This document shows, in pieces, positions 53,951-62,441 of a stretch of DNA of 64,000 bases. Position numbers and translations under genes: made by a program. Origin of the DNA: Rhodococcus sp. P1Y (GTDB lineage: Bacteria > Actinomycetota > Actinomycetes > Mycobacteriales > Mycobacteriaceae). Location: NCBI RefSeq assembly GCF_003641205.1, contig NZ_CP032762.1:2356001-2420000 (forward strand), given 5' to 3'. Position 1 is the first letter of the stretch; each line of letters starts with the position of its first letter. The notes below the pieces were generated by a model, which did no database searches, had not been told where the DNA came from, and saw only the letters and a program-made list of their open reading frames with translations.

Positions 53951-54366
53951 CTTACGTGTGTTGCAGTAGAAACGAATTGGCACAACCCGCGCTGCCACAC
54001 ACCACGACCTCGAAAGCAGTGGAAACCTACGGCTGCATTATGGATTCGATCCGTACGTCCAAGCGCGGGTACGTCACGCCCGTCTTCCTGAAGCGTGGCG
54101 GTATCTAATGCCCGAAACTTGCGCGCAGTACTCCAGAGCAAATCCCGCGTCGATCCGACTGACATCTCGCCTGGACAGGGGCGCCACGGCTCGAATGACT
54201 CAACGTCCGACTCCGTGCCCCTCACACCCTGAGCCGACCCGCAGCTCTCACCGTCCAGAGCAGGCGAACTCTGCGGACTGATGTCATCTACCGATGGCGG
54301 AACGCTAGACAACCCGCAATCCCGGTACTTGCAGCTGGCCGTGCCGCACGGGCCTACTGCGTTGAC
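53951..54366. other. Intergenic stretch without recognisable gene
   Basis: About 415 bp after the ArsR gene. Frames on both strands are short and lack family character. Nothing repeated seen. Confidence 0.5.
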
Positions 54367-54576
54367 TCACACCGCGCTTCGACCTCGAGTCATATCGGCG
54401 AATCCCTCCCATGGGCATTTGCGGCATGCCGCGTAGTCGGCCGTAATGTGTTCTTCGTTCGAGACTATGCGTCGAACGGTCTCAGCCGAACATGAGCATC
54501 CACAGGCTGGACACAGACCACCAAAGTCTGCATCAGGAATGGGCCAATACTGGATCAACATCGTGTGCATCCTCAA
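54367..54576 (-). CDS. Possible small zinc-ribbon protein
   Basis: 69 aa: CPACGCSCS followed after about 25 residues by CRKCPWEG, a CxxC...CxxC zinc-ribbon-like pattern. The two pairs and the lack of overlapping better frames make it worth listing, but no ribosome binding site is obvious and no homologue comes to mind. Could be a decayed fragment. Confidence 0.35.
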   Translation of the reverse strand: MRMHTMLIQYWPIPDADFGGLCPACGCSCSAETVRRIVSNEEHITADYAACRKCPWEGFADMTRGRSAV

Positions 54577-54644
54577 AAACCCGATCCTACTAAGTCAACC
54601 TTGCATACCCAGTCTCCCGGGGCTCTCCAACTAGTAGGGCAATG

Positions 54645-54850
54645 TCAATCGAGCGATTTGGCAGATGCCCCCTGCTGTTCACTCTGAATGGCGTCTTTCG
54701 TCGCACCGCTCCCTACCCGACCGTCACGGCCCTGACGCCGCCTGCCGCGAAAATCATCCAGTCCGTTGCCAAAGGCGGCCTTGGTGATACCGAAGGTCAC
54801 CATGGACGCAGGAGCGACTGCGTTCGAGAAGCACGTGATCTTCGTGTACC
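54645..54850 (-). pseudogene. Possible degenerate enoyl-CoA hydratase C-terminus
   Basis: One minus-strand frame reads NAVAPASMVTFGITKAAFGN then GLDDF, which resembles the last helices of an enoyl-CoA hydratase. No upstream crotonase core is present in any frame. It sits beyond the 3' end of the SDR operon and may be the residue of a fifth gene. Confidence 0.3.
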
Positions 54851-54892
54851 CGTCGCTCTGGCGTCGGGAACCGTCCTTGGCTGTTGCGGGTC

Positions 54893-55648
54893 TCACGTGA
54901 TGGTCACCCCGCCATCGACAACCACGGTCTGTCCGGTGACGTAGCCTCCTGCCTCGGATGCGAGCCATACCAGTGTGCCGGCTATCTCCTCGGGGCCGCC
55001 GGTACGTCCGAGCAAGGTCCGTTCGAGGTGGCCTTCGGCAGGACAACCGCCCGCGTTGTTCGCCCCGTCGATGAACCCTTGCGCAATACTGTTGACGCGA
55101 ATGCCCTTGCGAATGCCCCACTGCTGTGCGAGGTCTCGCGTGAGCCCCATTATCGCGGCCTTGCTTGCGCTGTAGGCAGCCTGAGGAATACCGGTCGTTG
55201 TAAGGCCCGATATGCTCGAGATGTTGATGATCGAGCTACCCGGGAGCATGACACGCGCACATGCTTGCGCTGCCCAGTAAGAGCCATGGAGGTTGTTGTC
55301 GATCACAGACCGGAAGTCAAGGACGGTCGTGTCGATGGCTTTCCCTGCGGCTGCTATTTCGGCATTGTTGACGAGGACATCGACTTTCCCGAACTCGCGT
55401 TCCGCTGCCTCGACCACGGTGGTGCAGTCAGCTGGATTTGTAACATCGGCTTCGACCACCATTACACGTCGGCCCATGCCAGCGAGCAGGTCTGATGTCC
55501 TCTCGACTTCGTCGGTGTGACGTGCGGGCAGAACGAGATCCGCGCCCGCTTCAGCCAGCCCTCGGGCGAGGGCACCACCGAGCACCGACGCGCCGTCTGT
55601 GACGATTGCGATTCGGCCATCGAGGCGGAATTTGTCGAGAATAGTCAT
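54893..55648 (-). CDS. SDR-family oxidoreductase with unusual cofactor motifs
   Basis: 251 aa. Overall a classical SDR with ISSISG (catalytic Ser region), YSASK (Tyr/Lys) and a C-terminal GYVTGQTVVVDGG. But the glycine-rich motif reads TDGASVLGG instead of TGxxxGIG, and NNAG is NNAE. These changes could weaken NAD(P) binding or mark an altered cofactor pocket. It is last of a four-gene minus operon (thiolase, FabG-like, acyl-CoA dehydrogenase, this). It might be a hydroxyacyl-CoA dehydrogenase of the pathway. Confidence 0.88.
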   Translation of the reverse strand: MTILDKFRLDGRIAIVTDGASVLGGALARGLAEAGADLVLPARHTDEVERTSDLLAGMGRRVMVVEADVTNPADCTTVVEAAEREFGKVDVLVNNAEIAAAGKAIDTTVLDFRSVIDNNLHGSYWAAQACARVMLPGSSIINISSISGLTTTGIPQAAYSASKAAIMGLTRDLAQQWGIRKGIRVNSIAQGFIDGANNAGGCPAEGHLERTLLGRTGGPEEIAGTLVWLASEAGGYVTGQTVVVDGGVTIT

Positions 55649-55666
55649 TGGCTGCGCTCCGTTGGC

Positions 55667-57457
55667 TCAGAACCACGCAGGGTTCATGTCTAGTGTGGTC
55701 CGATCCAGACTCGCCAACAAATCAACCTGTGGTCCGACCTTGGGTAGTTCGTAGGCGAAGAAGTAGTGGGCCGCCTGGCGTTTGCCATCGTAGAAATCGC
55801 CGGTCCGGCGATCCGCGGCGATGAGTTGTTCCAGCCACATCCACGCGATGACGGTGTGGCCGACGGCTTCGAGGTATATCGACGAATTTGCCAATGCAAC
55901 AGCGGCATCTCCCGACGCCCAAAGCACGGAGGTGACGTCCACGAGGCGAGCCCAAGCAGAAGTCAGATCGGCTGCGTAGCCTTCAGTATCCCCGCCGGCG
56001 GATTGTGCTCGGTCCACTGTTGCCGAGATTTTTGCGTCCAACAGCCTCAATCCGGCTCCGTCCTGCATCGTGACCTTGCGGCCGAGCAGGTCGAGGCCCT
56101 GGATGCCATGGGTGCCCTCGTGGATTGGATTCAATCGGTTGTCGCGATAGTACTGTTCCACGTCGTAGTCCCGGGTGTAGCCGTACCCGCCGTGAACCTG
56201 TATTGCGAGATTGTTGGCCTCCAAGCACCACTGAGACGGCCAACTTTTCGCGATCGGGGTCAGAACATCGAGCAGTAGCGTTGCGTTCACCGCATCCGCC
56301 TCGTTGTCGGCGCTGTCCTGCTCGTCCACCAGGAAGGAGCAGTACAGGCCCAGCGCTAGGGCGCCTTCGACGTAGGATTTCTGCGCAAGAAGCATCCGGC
56401 GTACATCGGCGTGTTCGATCAATGCGACCGGCTGAGCGGACGGATCTTTCGCGCCGACTCGCCGCCCCTGTGTTCGCGTGCGCGCGTAGTCGACGGATTT
56501 GAGGTAGCCGACGTAACCCAAAGCGGTAGCGACGAACCCGACGCCGATCCGTGCCTCGTTCATCATGTGGAACATGTAGCTCAGGCCACGATTTTCGTCA
56601 CCGACGAGGAACCCGATTGCCCCGGCCGCACCATCCAGCGAATGGGTGCCATCGCCGAACGAGAGCAGAGTGTTCGCAGTTCCGCGGAAGCCCATCTTGT
56701 GATTCAGACCGGTCAACGCCACATCATTTCGTGTGCCACCGTCCGGGCCTGGCAGAAACTTCGGGACTATGAACAACGAAATCCCGTTCACACCTGGTCC
56801 ACCACCCGGGACCTTGGCCAAGACGAGGTGGACGATATTCTCAGTCAGGTCATGGTCCCCGGCTGAAATCCACATCTTCGTGCCGGTGATCCGGTACCGA
56901 CCGTCGTCCTGCTTCACGGCGCGAGTGGTGATGTCAGCCAGCGATGAGCCGGCCTGCGGTTCTGACAGACACATGGTCCCGAAATATCGTCCCTCGATCA
57001 TCGGGCGGACATAGTCGTCGATCTGCTGTTCGGTGCCGTATGCCGCGATCAAATTGGCGTTGGCCGCGGTGAGAAACGGATACGACGCGGTCGATGCGTT
57101 GGCCGCCTGGAACCACGCCATCGCCGCGCGGGATACAGTCGTCGGCAACTGCATTCCGCCGACCCGCTCGTCGAATGGTCCCGCCAACAGGCCCGCGGCA
57201 GAGTAGATCTCAAGCGCCTGCTTGATGTCACCGATCATCTCGACCGATCCGTCCGGCCGCATCGTCGGCTCGTTCGCGTCGGACTTCTTGTTGTGCGGCG
57301 CAAAGTGTTTGTGTGCAATGTCCGCGCTGAGATCGAGCACCGCGTCGAACGTGTCTTTCGAGTGTTCGGAGAATCGCGTGCGGGACGTCAGGGACTCGAC
57401 GTCGAGCCATTCGTAGAGCAGGAAGTCCATGTCGCGTCGTGACAGGACGTCGGTCAT
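55667..57457 (-). CDS. Acyl-CoA dehydrogenase, large FadE-type with C-terminal domain
   Basis: 596 aa from ATG 57457; the frame upstream is shadow of the intergenic gap. The acyl-CoA dehydrogenase core has MCLSEPQAGSSLADI, MWISAGDHDLTENI, a catalytic-loop region NHKMGFRGTANTLLSFGD, and CLEANNLAIQVHGGYGYTRDY with EGTHGIQGLDLLGRK. About 120 C-terminal residues form the extra helical domain of the long FadE5/AcdN-like class. It makes the 2-enoyl-CoA in beta-oxidation with FAD. Third gene of the operon. Confidence 0.93.
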   Translation of the reverse strand: MTDVLSRRDMDFLLYEWLDVESLTSRTRFSEHSKDTFDAVLDLSADIAHKHFAPHNKKSDANEPTMRPDGSVEMIGDIKQALEIYSAAGLLAGPFDERVGGMQLPTTVSRAAMAWFQAANASTASYPFLTAANANLIAAYGTEQQIDDYVRPMIEGRYFGTMCLSEPQAGSSLADITTRAVKQDDGRYRITGTKMWISAGDHDLTENIVHLVLAKVPGGGPGVNGISLFIVPKFLPGPDGGTRNDVALTGLNHKMGFRGTANTLLSFGDGTHSLDGAAGAIGFLVGDENRGLSYMFHMMNEARIGVGFVATALGYVGYLKSVDYARTRTQGRRVGAKDPSAQPVALIEHADVRRMLLAQKSYVEGALALGLYCSFLVDEQDSADNEADAVNATLLLDVLTPIAKSWPSQWCLEANNLAIQVHGGYGYTRDYDVEQYYRDNRLNPIHEGTHGIQGLDLLGRKVTMQDGAGLRLLDAKISATVDRAQSAGGDTEGYAADLTSAWARLVDVTSVLWASGDAAVALANSSIYLEAVGHTVIAWMWLEQLIAADRRTGDFYDGKRQAAHYFFAYELPKVGPQVDLLASLDRTTLDMNPAWF

Positions 57458-57482
57458 CGCGAACTCCGATCGAGTCGCGCCG

Positions 57483-58214
57483 TCACATCGATACCCCGCC
57501 GTCGACGGGAAGAACAACGCCGGTGATGTATCCGGCCTCTTCCGATGCGAGAAAGCATATGGCGTCGGCCATTTCGGATGGATCCGCAAGTCGGGCGATC
57601 GGCCCGGTAAGTTCGGCGAGCTTCTCGTCCGGGATCGTGGCCGTCATGCGGGTGGCCGCGTTGGGTGAGATCGCGTTCACCGTGACCCCGAACGCAGCGA
57701 GCTCTTTGGCAGAGGTCTTGGTGAACCCGATGATTCCAGCCTTGGCGGTGGCGTAGTTCGCCTGTCCGCGGTTGCCACGCAGACCGGTGTAGGAGGTGAC
57801 GTTGATGACGCGACCGAACTGTTGCTGGCGGAAGTGGGGGACAGCGGCACGGGTGAATCGAAATGTGCCTCCCGCGTGCACCTTCAACACTTGATCCCAG
57901 TCGTCGTCGGTAAGCTTCCACAGAACCTTGTCCCGCAGGATTCCTGCATTGTTGACGACGATGTCCACCCGGCCGGTGTCGGCTACGACGGTCGATACGA
58001 CACGCTCGACGTCATCGGTGTTGCCGACATCGGCCGGTATTCCGACTGCGCCGACGTTGGCGGCTGACTTGGTGAGTTCGTCCTGGTCGAAGTCGACCAT
58101 GTACACGGTGGCGTTCGCTTGGGCGAAGTGTCGGGCAATGGCCTGGCCTATGCCGCGGGCGGCACCGGTGACGATCACGGATTTGCCGGTGAAGTCGTAC
58201 GAGATGTTGCTCAT
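57483..58214 (-). CDS. FabG-like 3-oxoacyl reductase / 3-hydroxyacyl dehydrogenase (SDR)
   Basis: 243 aa, classical SDR. TGAARGIG at 16-23, NNAGILRD at 88-95, catalytic Ser in NVTSYTG and YATAK. Asp after strand 2 (YMVDFDQ) suggests NAD(H) preference, hence oxidation of 3-hydroxyacyl-CoA. Second of four genes, between thiolase and acyl-CoA dehydrogenase, matching that step of beta-oxidation. No enoyl-CoA hydratase is intact in this operon. Confidence 0.92.
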   Translation of the reverse strand: MSNISYDFTGKSVIVTGAARGIGQAIARHFAQANATVYMVDFDQDELTKSAANVGAVGIPADVGNTDDVERVVSTVVADTGRVDIVVNNAGILRDKVLWKLTDDDWDQVLKVHAGGTFRFTRAAVPHFRQQQFGRVINVTSYTGLRGNRGQANYATAKAGIIGFTKTSAKELAAFGVTVNAISPNAATRMTATIPDEKLAELTGPIARLADPSEMADAICFLASEEAGYITGVVLPVDGGVSM

Positions 58215-58251
58215 TGATTTCCTTGCTTTCGGATCGCCCGTGGGGTGGTTG

Positions 58252-59472
58252 TCAGGACAGCCGTTCGAGGATCATGGCCATGCCTTGTCCGCCGCCGACG
58301 CACATCGTCTCGAGTCCAAATTGCTTGTCGTGGAACTGCAGTGAATTCATCAGGGTGGTAGCGATCCGGGCTCCGGTCATACCGAACGGGTGCCCCAGAG
58401 CGATAGCACCACCGTTGATGTTGAGCTTGTCTTCGTCGATGCCGAGTTCGCGTGCCGAGGGTATGACTTGAGCGGCGAAGGCTTCGTTGATTTCGACCAA
58501 ATCGATATCATCGATGGTCAAACCGGCGAAACCGAGTGCCTGCCGGGTCGCTTCGACCGGGCCGAGGCCCATGATTTCCGGGGATAGTCCGGAGACACCG
58601 GTTGAGACGATGCGAGCCAGCGGTGTCAGGCCCAGCTCTTTCGCTTTGGTATCCGACATGATCACCAATGCCGCGGCGCCGTCGTTGAGCGGGCACGCGT
58701 TTGCTGCTGTCACAGTGCCGTCAGGGCGGAACACGGGCTTGAGGGTGCTGACCTTGTCGTACGTGGTTCCGGGGCGAGGGCAATCATCAGCACCGATCAA
58801 GGTTCCGTCTGGCAAGTTCACAGGGGTGATTTCACGCGCAAAGAATCCCTGTGCGATGGCAGCTTCGGCACGGTTGTGGCTGCGGACGCCGAATTCGTCC
58901 TGTTCGCGTCGTGAGATTCCGCTGTGTTCGGCGACGTTTTCCGCGGTCTGTCCCATGGAGATGTAGAGGTCGGGAAGCTCGCCCACCGTCCGCGGATCCT
59001 GCCAGCGGTCACCCTCACCTTCGGCGCGCTTCGTAGTGAGAGCCTCTGCGTCGGCGAAGACGTTGTTGTGGGTGTCGGGGTTCTCGTCTGCCATTCCCTT
59101 GCCGAATCGACTGACTGTCTCGACGCCGGCGGAGATGAAGATATCGCCCTCACCAGCCTTGATTGCGTGCAGCGCCATGCGTGTGGTCTGCAGGCTCGAA
59201 GAGCAGTACCGGTTGACCGTCACACCTGGCAGATGGTCCATGCCGGCAAGGACTGAGACCGCGCGTCCCAGGTTGTAACCGCCTTCGCCAGCTGGCTGAG
59301 CAGTACCGAGCATGAGGTCGACCACGGTGCGCGGATCGACTTCAGGGACTTTGCCCAGCGCAGCTTGAACCATCTGTGCCGCCAGATCGTCGGGACGGAT
59401 CTCGCGTAGAGAACCTTTGACGGCCCGGCCGATGGGGGATCGAGCCGCGGAGACAATGACTGCTTCAGGCAT
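58252..59472 (-). CDS. Acetyl-CoA acyltransferase (thiolase)
   Basis: 406 aa. Nucleophilic Cys in NRYCSSSLQTT (about residue 89), NEAFAAQVIP, the His motif GHPFGMTGARIA and the second Cys in CVGGGQGMAMI. This is the FadA/degradative type. First gene of the four-gene operon; the 480-bp gap upstream must contain the promoter. With the SDRs and the acyl-CoA dehydrogenase it makes an almost complete beta-oxidation set. Confidence 0.95.
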   Translation of the reverse strand: MPEAVIVSAARSPIGRAVKGSLREIRPDDLAAQMVQAALGKVPEVDPRTVVDLMLGTAQPAGEGGYNLGRAVSVLAGMDHLPGVTVNRYCSSSLQTTRMALHAIKAGEGDIFISAGVETVSRFGKGMADENPDTHNNVFADAEALTTKRAEGEGDRWQDPRTVGELPDLYISMGQTAENVAEHSGISRREQDEFGVRSHNRAEAAIAQGFFAREITPVNLPDGTLIGADDCPRPGTTYDKVSTLKPVFRPDGTVTAANACPLNDGAAALVIMSDTKAKELGLTPLARIVSTGVSGLSPEIMGLGPVEATRQALGFAGLTIDDIDLVEINEAFAAQVIPSARELGIDEDKLNINGGAIALGHPFGMTGARIATTLMNSLQFHDKQFGLETMCVGGGQGMAMILERLS

Positions 59473-59952
59473 GATTTTCGGATTCCATTCTAAGTTGTTC
59501 GACCATAGAGTCGGTTTTTCGATCAGAGGGTCTGCTTATCGCAGTATGACTGGGTGAGGACGGACGGTCAAGTGTCGACGAGGAGACGCCGGCGCAGGCA
59601 AGCATCGTTGCGCACCAGGCAGTTACACGAGCCCGTAGGGAGGTATTTCCGAAAGAAAGGCCAAAAATTGAATGCGCCGAGGCAAGACGCTGGGTGGCCG
59701 CGTGAGCCGGCCGGCTCTTCACTCGGGCCCACTTGACGGTGCGGGGCGCGCGTATGTTGCCGATGCAGGGTGGAATCAGACTCGCGACGCTTCTATTGCC
59801 GTGCGCGACGACCGGGAGGCTCCTGCAGGACCGCAGCTACAGGGCTGCCTACCGCCGACTGCCGACCGCTTGCCGATGGACATGCAAGTGGGCAACCCGC
59901 TGCGTGGGATGCAGCTCGGTATGGTGTGCGGTTTCGATACGTTCCCCGGGTT
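59473..59952. other. Intergenic: promoter side of the beta-oxidation operon
   Basis: About 480 bp between the thiolase start and the 3' end of the TetR gene. No frame has coding character. CGACCATA followed by AGTCGGT (about 59497-59513) resembles half of the candidate TetR operator at 61319-61336. Confidence 0.5.
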
Positions 59953-60708
59953 CTATCGAGCCTTCAGCAGGAGCTCGAGTTGGCTTGTGTGATGGCGAAT
60001 TTCACGCGCGTGATAGGCCAGTGCGGCGTCGGTATCGCGGACTTCGTCGTTCCACCCAGCATTCACGGACGAATCGCCAGCCATCACTCCACGAAGAATC
60101 AGATGAGCAAATGTCTCGGCGATGTCGTCGGCTGGCTTGCCGCCCGTTCCTGGTCGATACCATTTCCAAATCCAATTGCACATCCCGTCGATGGCAAAAG
60201 CGGTAAGTGTTTCGTCCACCGGCTCGAATACGCGAGCCTCGACACCCTCACGCAGTATCTGACGAACCAGCACATCGTGCTCACGCTTCAACGCCCGGAA
60301 CTCGTCGCGAACATCGGCAGGCAACTCGCTCTCTTCACGGAACGAGAGCGCGTACAAGTCGAGGTGATCGACCAGGGAATTGAGGTGGAATCTGATGAAT
60401 GCAGCCAATTTCGTGGCCGGATCGTCCTCGGACGCAGCGATCGCTCGCGCCTTCTCGACCTCGCTACGGGCCCAATCGCCGAAAACGTGACGTAGGAGAT
60501 CGTCACGACTGTCGTAGTAGTGGTAGATGGAGGCCTTCGACAAACCCACCTCTGCTGCGACTTCCTGCATCGTGACTCCGTTGATGCCACGGGTCTGGAA
60601 CAGGCGGGCGGCGCTCTCAGTGATGCGTTCGCGCATCACCGAGTTGCGTACAGAGCCGCCTGCGCTCTTGGCCGTCGCCGCATCCGCACGCTCAGAAGCA
60701 GTTGTCAT
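59953..60708 (-). CDS. TetR-family regulator
   Basis: 251 aa from ATG 60708. HTH: MRERITESAARLFQTRGINGVTMQEVAAEVGLSKASIYHYYDSRDDLL. The C-terminal domain (AAFIRFHLNSLVDHLDLYAL) is of the TetR_C_33-like kind often found with fatty-acid or CoA-ester pathways. It lies between the beta-oxidation operon and the VOC gene on the same strand. It may control both and the divergent reductase pair through ACYGACT-type palindromes. The ligand is unknown. Confidence 0.88.
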   Translation of the reverse strand: MTTASERADAATAKSAGGSVRNSVMRERITESAARLFQTRGINGVTMQEVAAEVGLSKASIYHYYDSRDDLLRHVFGDWARSEVEKARAIAASEDDPATKLAAFIRFHLNSLVDHLDLYALSFREESELPADVRDEFRALKREHDVLVRQILREGVEARVFEPVDETLTAFAIDGMCNWIWKWYRPGTGGKPADDIAETFAHLILRGVMAGDSSVNAGWNDEVRDTDAALAYHAREIRHHTSQLELLLKAR

Positions 60709-60789
60709 AGTCACCGAGGATAAACACCTTCCCTCACCGCCTTGGGCTGTGGCACGCAAAACGGCCGGCCCGGCCCCTACGTCGGACGA

Positions 60790-61194
60790 TTACGCCTGCT
60801 CGATCAACTCGAGCTGTACGCCGTTCAGTGCCTTCGGATGGTAGAAGTTCACCGCCCCGAAGTCTCCGCGTACCGCCTCGTCGAGCAGCGGGATCAGTCC
60901 CTGTTGCTTCAACTCATCGGTGGCCGCATCGAGATCGTGGACTTTCGCCGAGAAAAGAAATACACCCTCTCCGTGCCGTTGGAGGAAGCGCGCCACCGAG
61001 GTTCCGTCCTGAGTGGAGGTGATCAAGCTGATGATGAACCCACCTACGTTCAGCCTCGTTCCCTCCAGACCGGGAAACGCAAACCCCTCCGGCCCCACAT
61101 GTTCGCCCGTGACGCCGAAGAGGCGCTCGTAGCGCGTCGTCGCCGCGGGTAGATCCTCGACCGCGATGTTGATTCCGTTGACCGCAAGACTCAC
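60790..61194 (-). CDS. VOC-family protein (methylmalonyl-CoA epimerase-like)
   Basis: 134 aa from GTG 61194 with AAGGAG five bases upstream; the frame is open further up but without family sequence. Opening VNGINIAVEDLPAATTRYERLFGV and closing NFYHPKALNGVQLELIEQ resemble methylmalonyl-CoA epimerase-type VOC proteins. The first metal His (HI/HV) is replaced by Asn (INIAV). It could isomerise a CoA ester or be a binding protein. It precedes the TetR gene on the same strand. Confidence 0.82.
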   Translation of the reverse strand: MSLAVNGINIAVEDLPAATTRYERLFGVTGEHVGPEGFAFPGLEGTRLNVGGFIISLITSTQDGTSVARFLQRHGEGVFLFSAKVHDLDAATDELKQQGLIPLLDEAVRGDFGAVNFYHPKALNGVQLELIEQA

Positions 61195-61592
61195 GTTCGC
61201 TCCTTCTGACAATGGTGTACGGGAATTCCGCCACCGAAGATCCATAGGCGCAACCAGACGCCGACCGTGGTCGGCAGCAGCGCCGCGCGGGAGCCGGATG
61301 CCCGCTCTGTGCGACCATACCGACTGTCGAGTCAGTATTTCAATAGGTGGGTCGATTTTTGAAGTTCTCCGAGTCCGTGGGGGTCCTGCGAATGGAAGTG
61401 GGGTCGTCGACGAAACGACTCGTTGGTTGATTTTCTGACCCAACAGTTGGTAGTCGACGTATACTCGGCTCGGCGTGGATGGAACGGATATGCCGCAATC
61501 GACGTTTCATGCTGTGCGCGTTGACAATACCCAGACCAAAGCTGTGTAGATGTCGCGCAAGACAGGGGCTCACCTACCGGAGAGGAACAACA
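61195..61592. other. Divergent intergenic region with candidate TetR operator
   Basis: About 400 bp without gene. ACCGACTGTCGAGTCAGT (61319-61336) is an imperfect 7-bp inverted repeat with 4-nt spacer. CCAACAGTTGG (about 61441-61451) is a perfect short palindrome. They lie between the VOC gene (minus) and the reductase gene (plus). Confidence 0.5.
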
Positions 61593-62441
61593 ATGACGCA
61601 GGTCGATGAACGGTCAAAACGGGACGGTCATGTGGTCGTGGTGGGTCTAGGCGGAATCGGAGGAGGGATTGCTCATCGGCTTGTCGACCGTGGCCGTGCG
61701 GTAATTGGCGTCGACCTCGACTCGAAGCGAGCCGATGACTGGGAGGTTGAATCGGGCAGCACGGCGGTCTCGAGTTTCGATGCAGTTCAGTGGACTTCGG
61801 TCGGATGCGTCGTGGTGGCGGTCCGCACCGCCGCTCAGGTCGAGGCCGTACTGGCCGACGTTGACATCAGCTCGGCGCTGGGCCGCGGGGCGACCCTGTT
61901 CGTCGTCACCACCTTGACCCCGAATGACGCCCAGCGGATAACCGCCGCCGACCTCGAAGGTCGGCGATTCGAGGTACCGGTTTCGGGCGGCGAGGTCAGA
62001 GCCAGAAACGGTGAACTCACGGGTCTGCTCGCAGGCCCTGCACCCGACGCCTTCGAGTCGTCCCTGCTGGCGGAGCTGTTCGCAACGGTGTTCACCTTCG
62101 AACAGGCAGGTCATCCATCGCTCGTCAAATTGATCAACAACACACTCGCGGCCCATAGCGCACTGAACGCCTCTGTTGCATTACAGACCGCCCAAGAGGC
62201 GGGAATCGACACCGGTCTCGCCCACCAGGTCATCCGTGCTTCTTCGGGATCCACCGTCGCGGGCGACTCTCTCGCGACACTCACCGAAAACCAGGTCGAA
62301 CTACTGCTCAAAGACGTTCGACTGCTCGAAGGCGAGCTTCCTCGTTCCCCCTTCACTGATGCATCCATCGACGATGTCGTCGAACACGTCGCAATTGCCA
62401 GAACGCTGTTGAACGAACCTGATTCGAAAGGGACACCATAA
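61593..62441 (+). CDS. 6-phosphogluconate dehydrogenase-like (HIBADH family) reductase
   Basis: 282 aa from ATG 61593, with GGAGAGGAAC upstream. The Rossmann motif GLGGIGGGIAHRLVDRGRAVIGVD (from about residue 17) and the SGGEVRARNGELTGLLAG substrate loop fit beta-hydroxyacid dehydrogenases, as does the catalytic Lys in LVKLINNTLAAHSALNASVAL. It would act on a 3-hydroxy acid with NAD(P). Its stop abuts the start of the next gene by zero bases. Confidence 0.88.
   Translation: MTQVDERSKRDGHVVVVGLGGIGGGIAHRLVDRGRAVIGVDLDSKRADDWEVESGSTAVSSFDAVQWTSVGCVVVAVRTAAQVEAVLADVDISSALGRGATLFVVTTLTPNDAQRITAADLEGRRFEVPVSGGEVRARNGELTGLLAGPAPDAFESSLLAELFATVFTFEQAGHPSLVKLINNTLAAHSALNASVALQTAQEAGIDTGLAHQVIRASSGSTVAGDSLATLTENQVELLLKDVRLLEGELPRSPFTDASIDDVVEHVAIARTLLNEPDSKGTP

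Noticed and set aside
59465..59722. 85-codon minus frame upstream of the thiolase
   Set aside because: Ser/Arg-rich composition, no family, no ribosome binding site; its end overlaps the thiolase start. Probably part of the leader.
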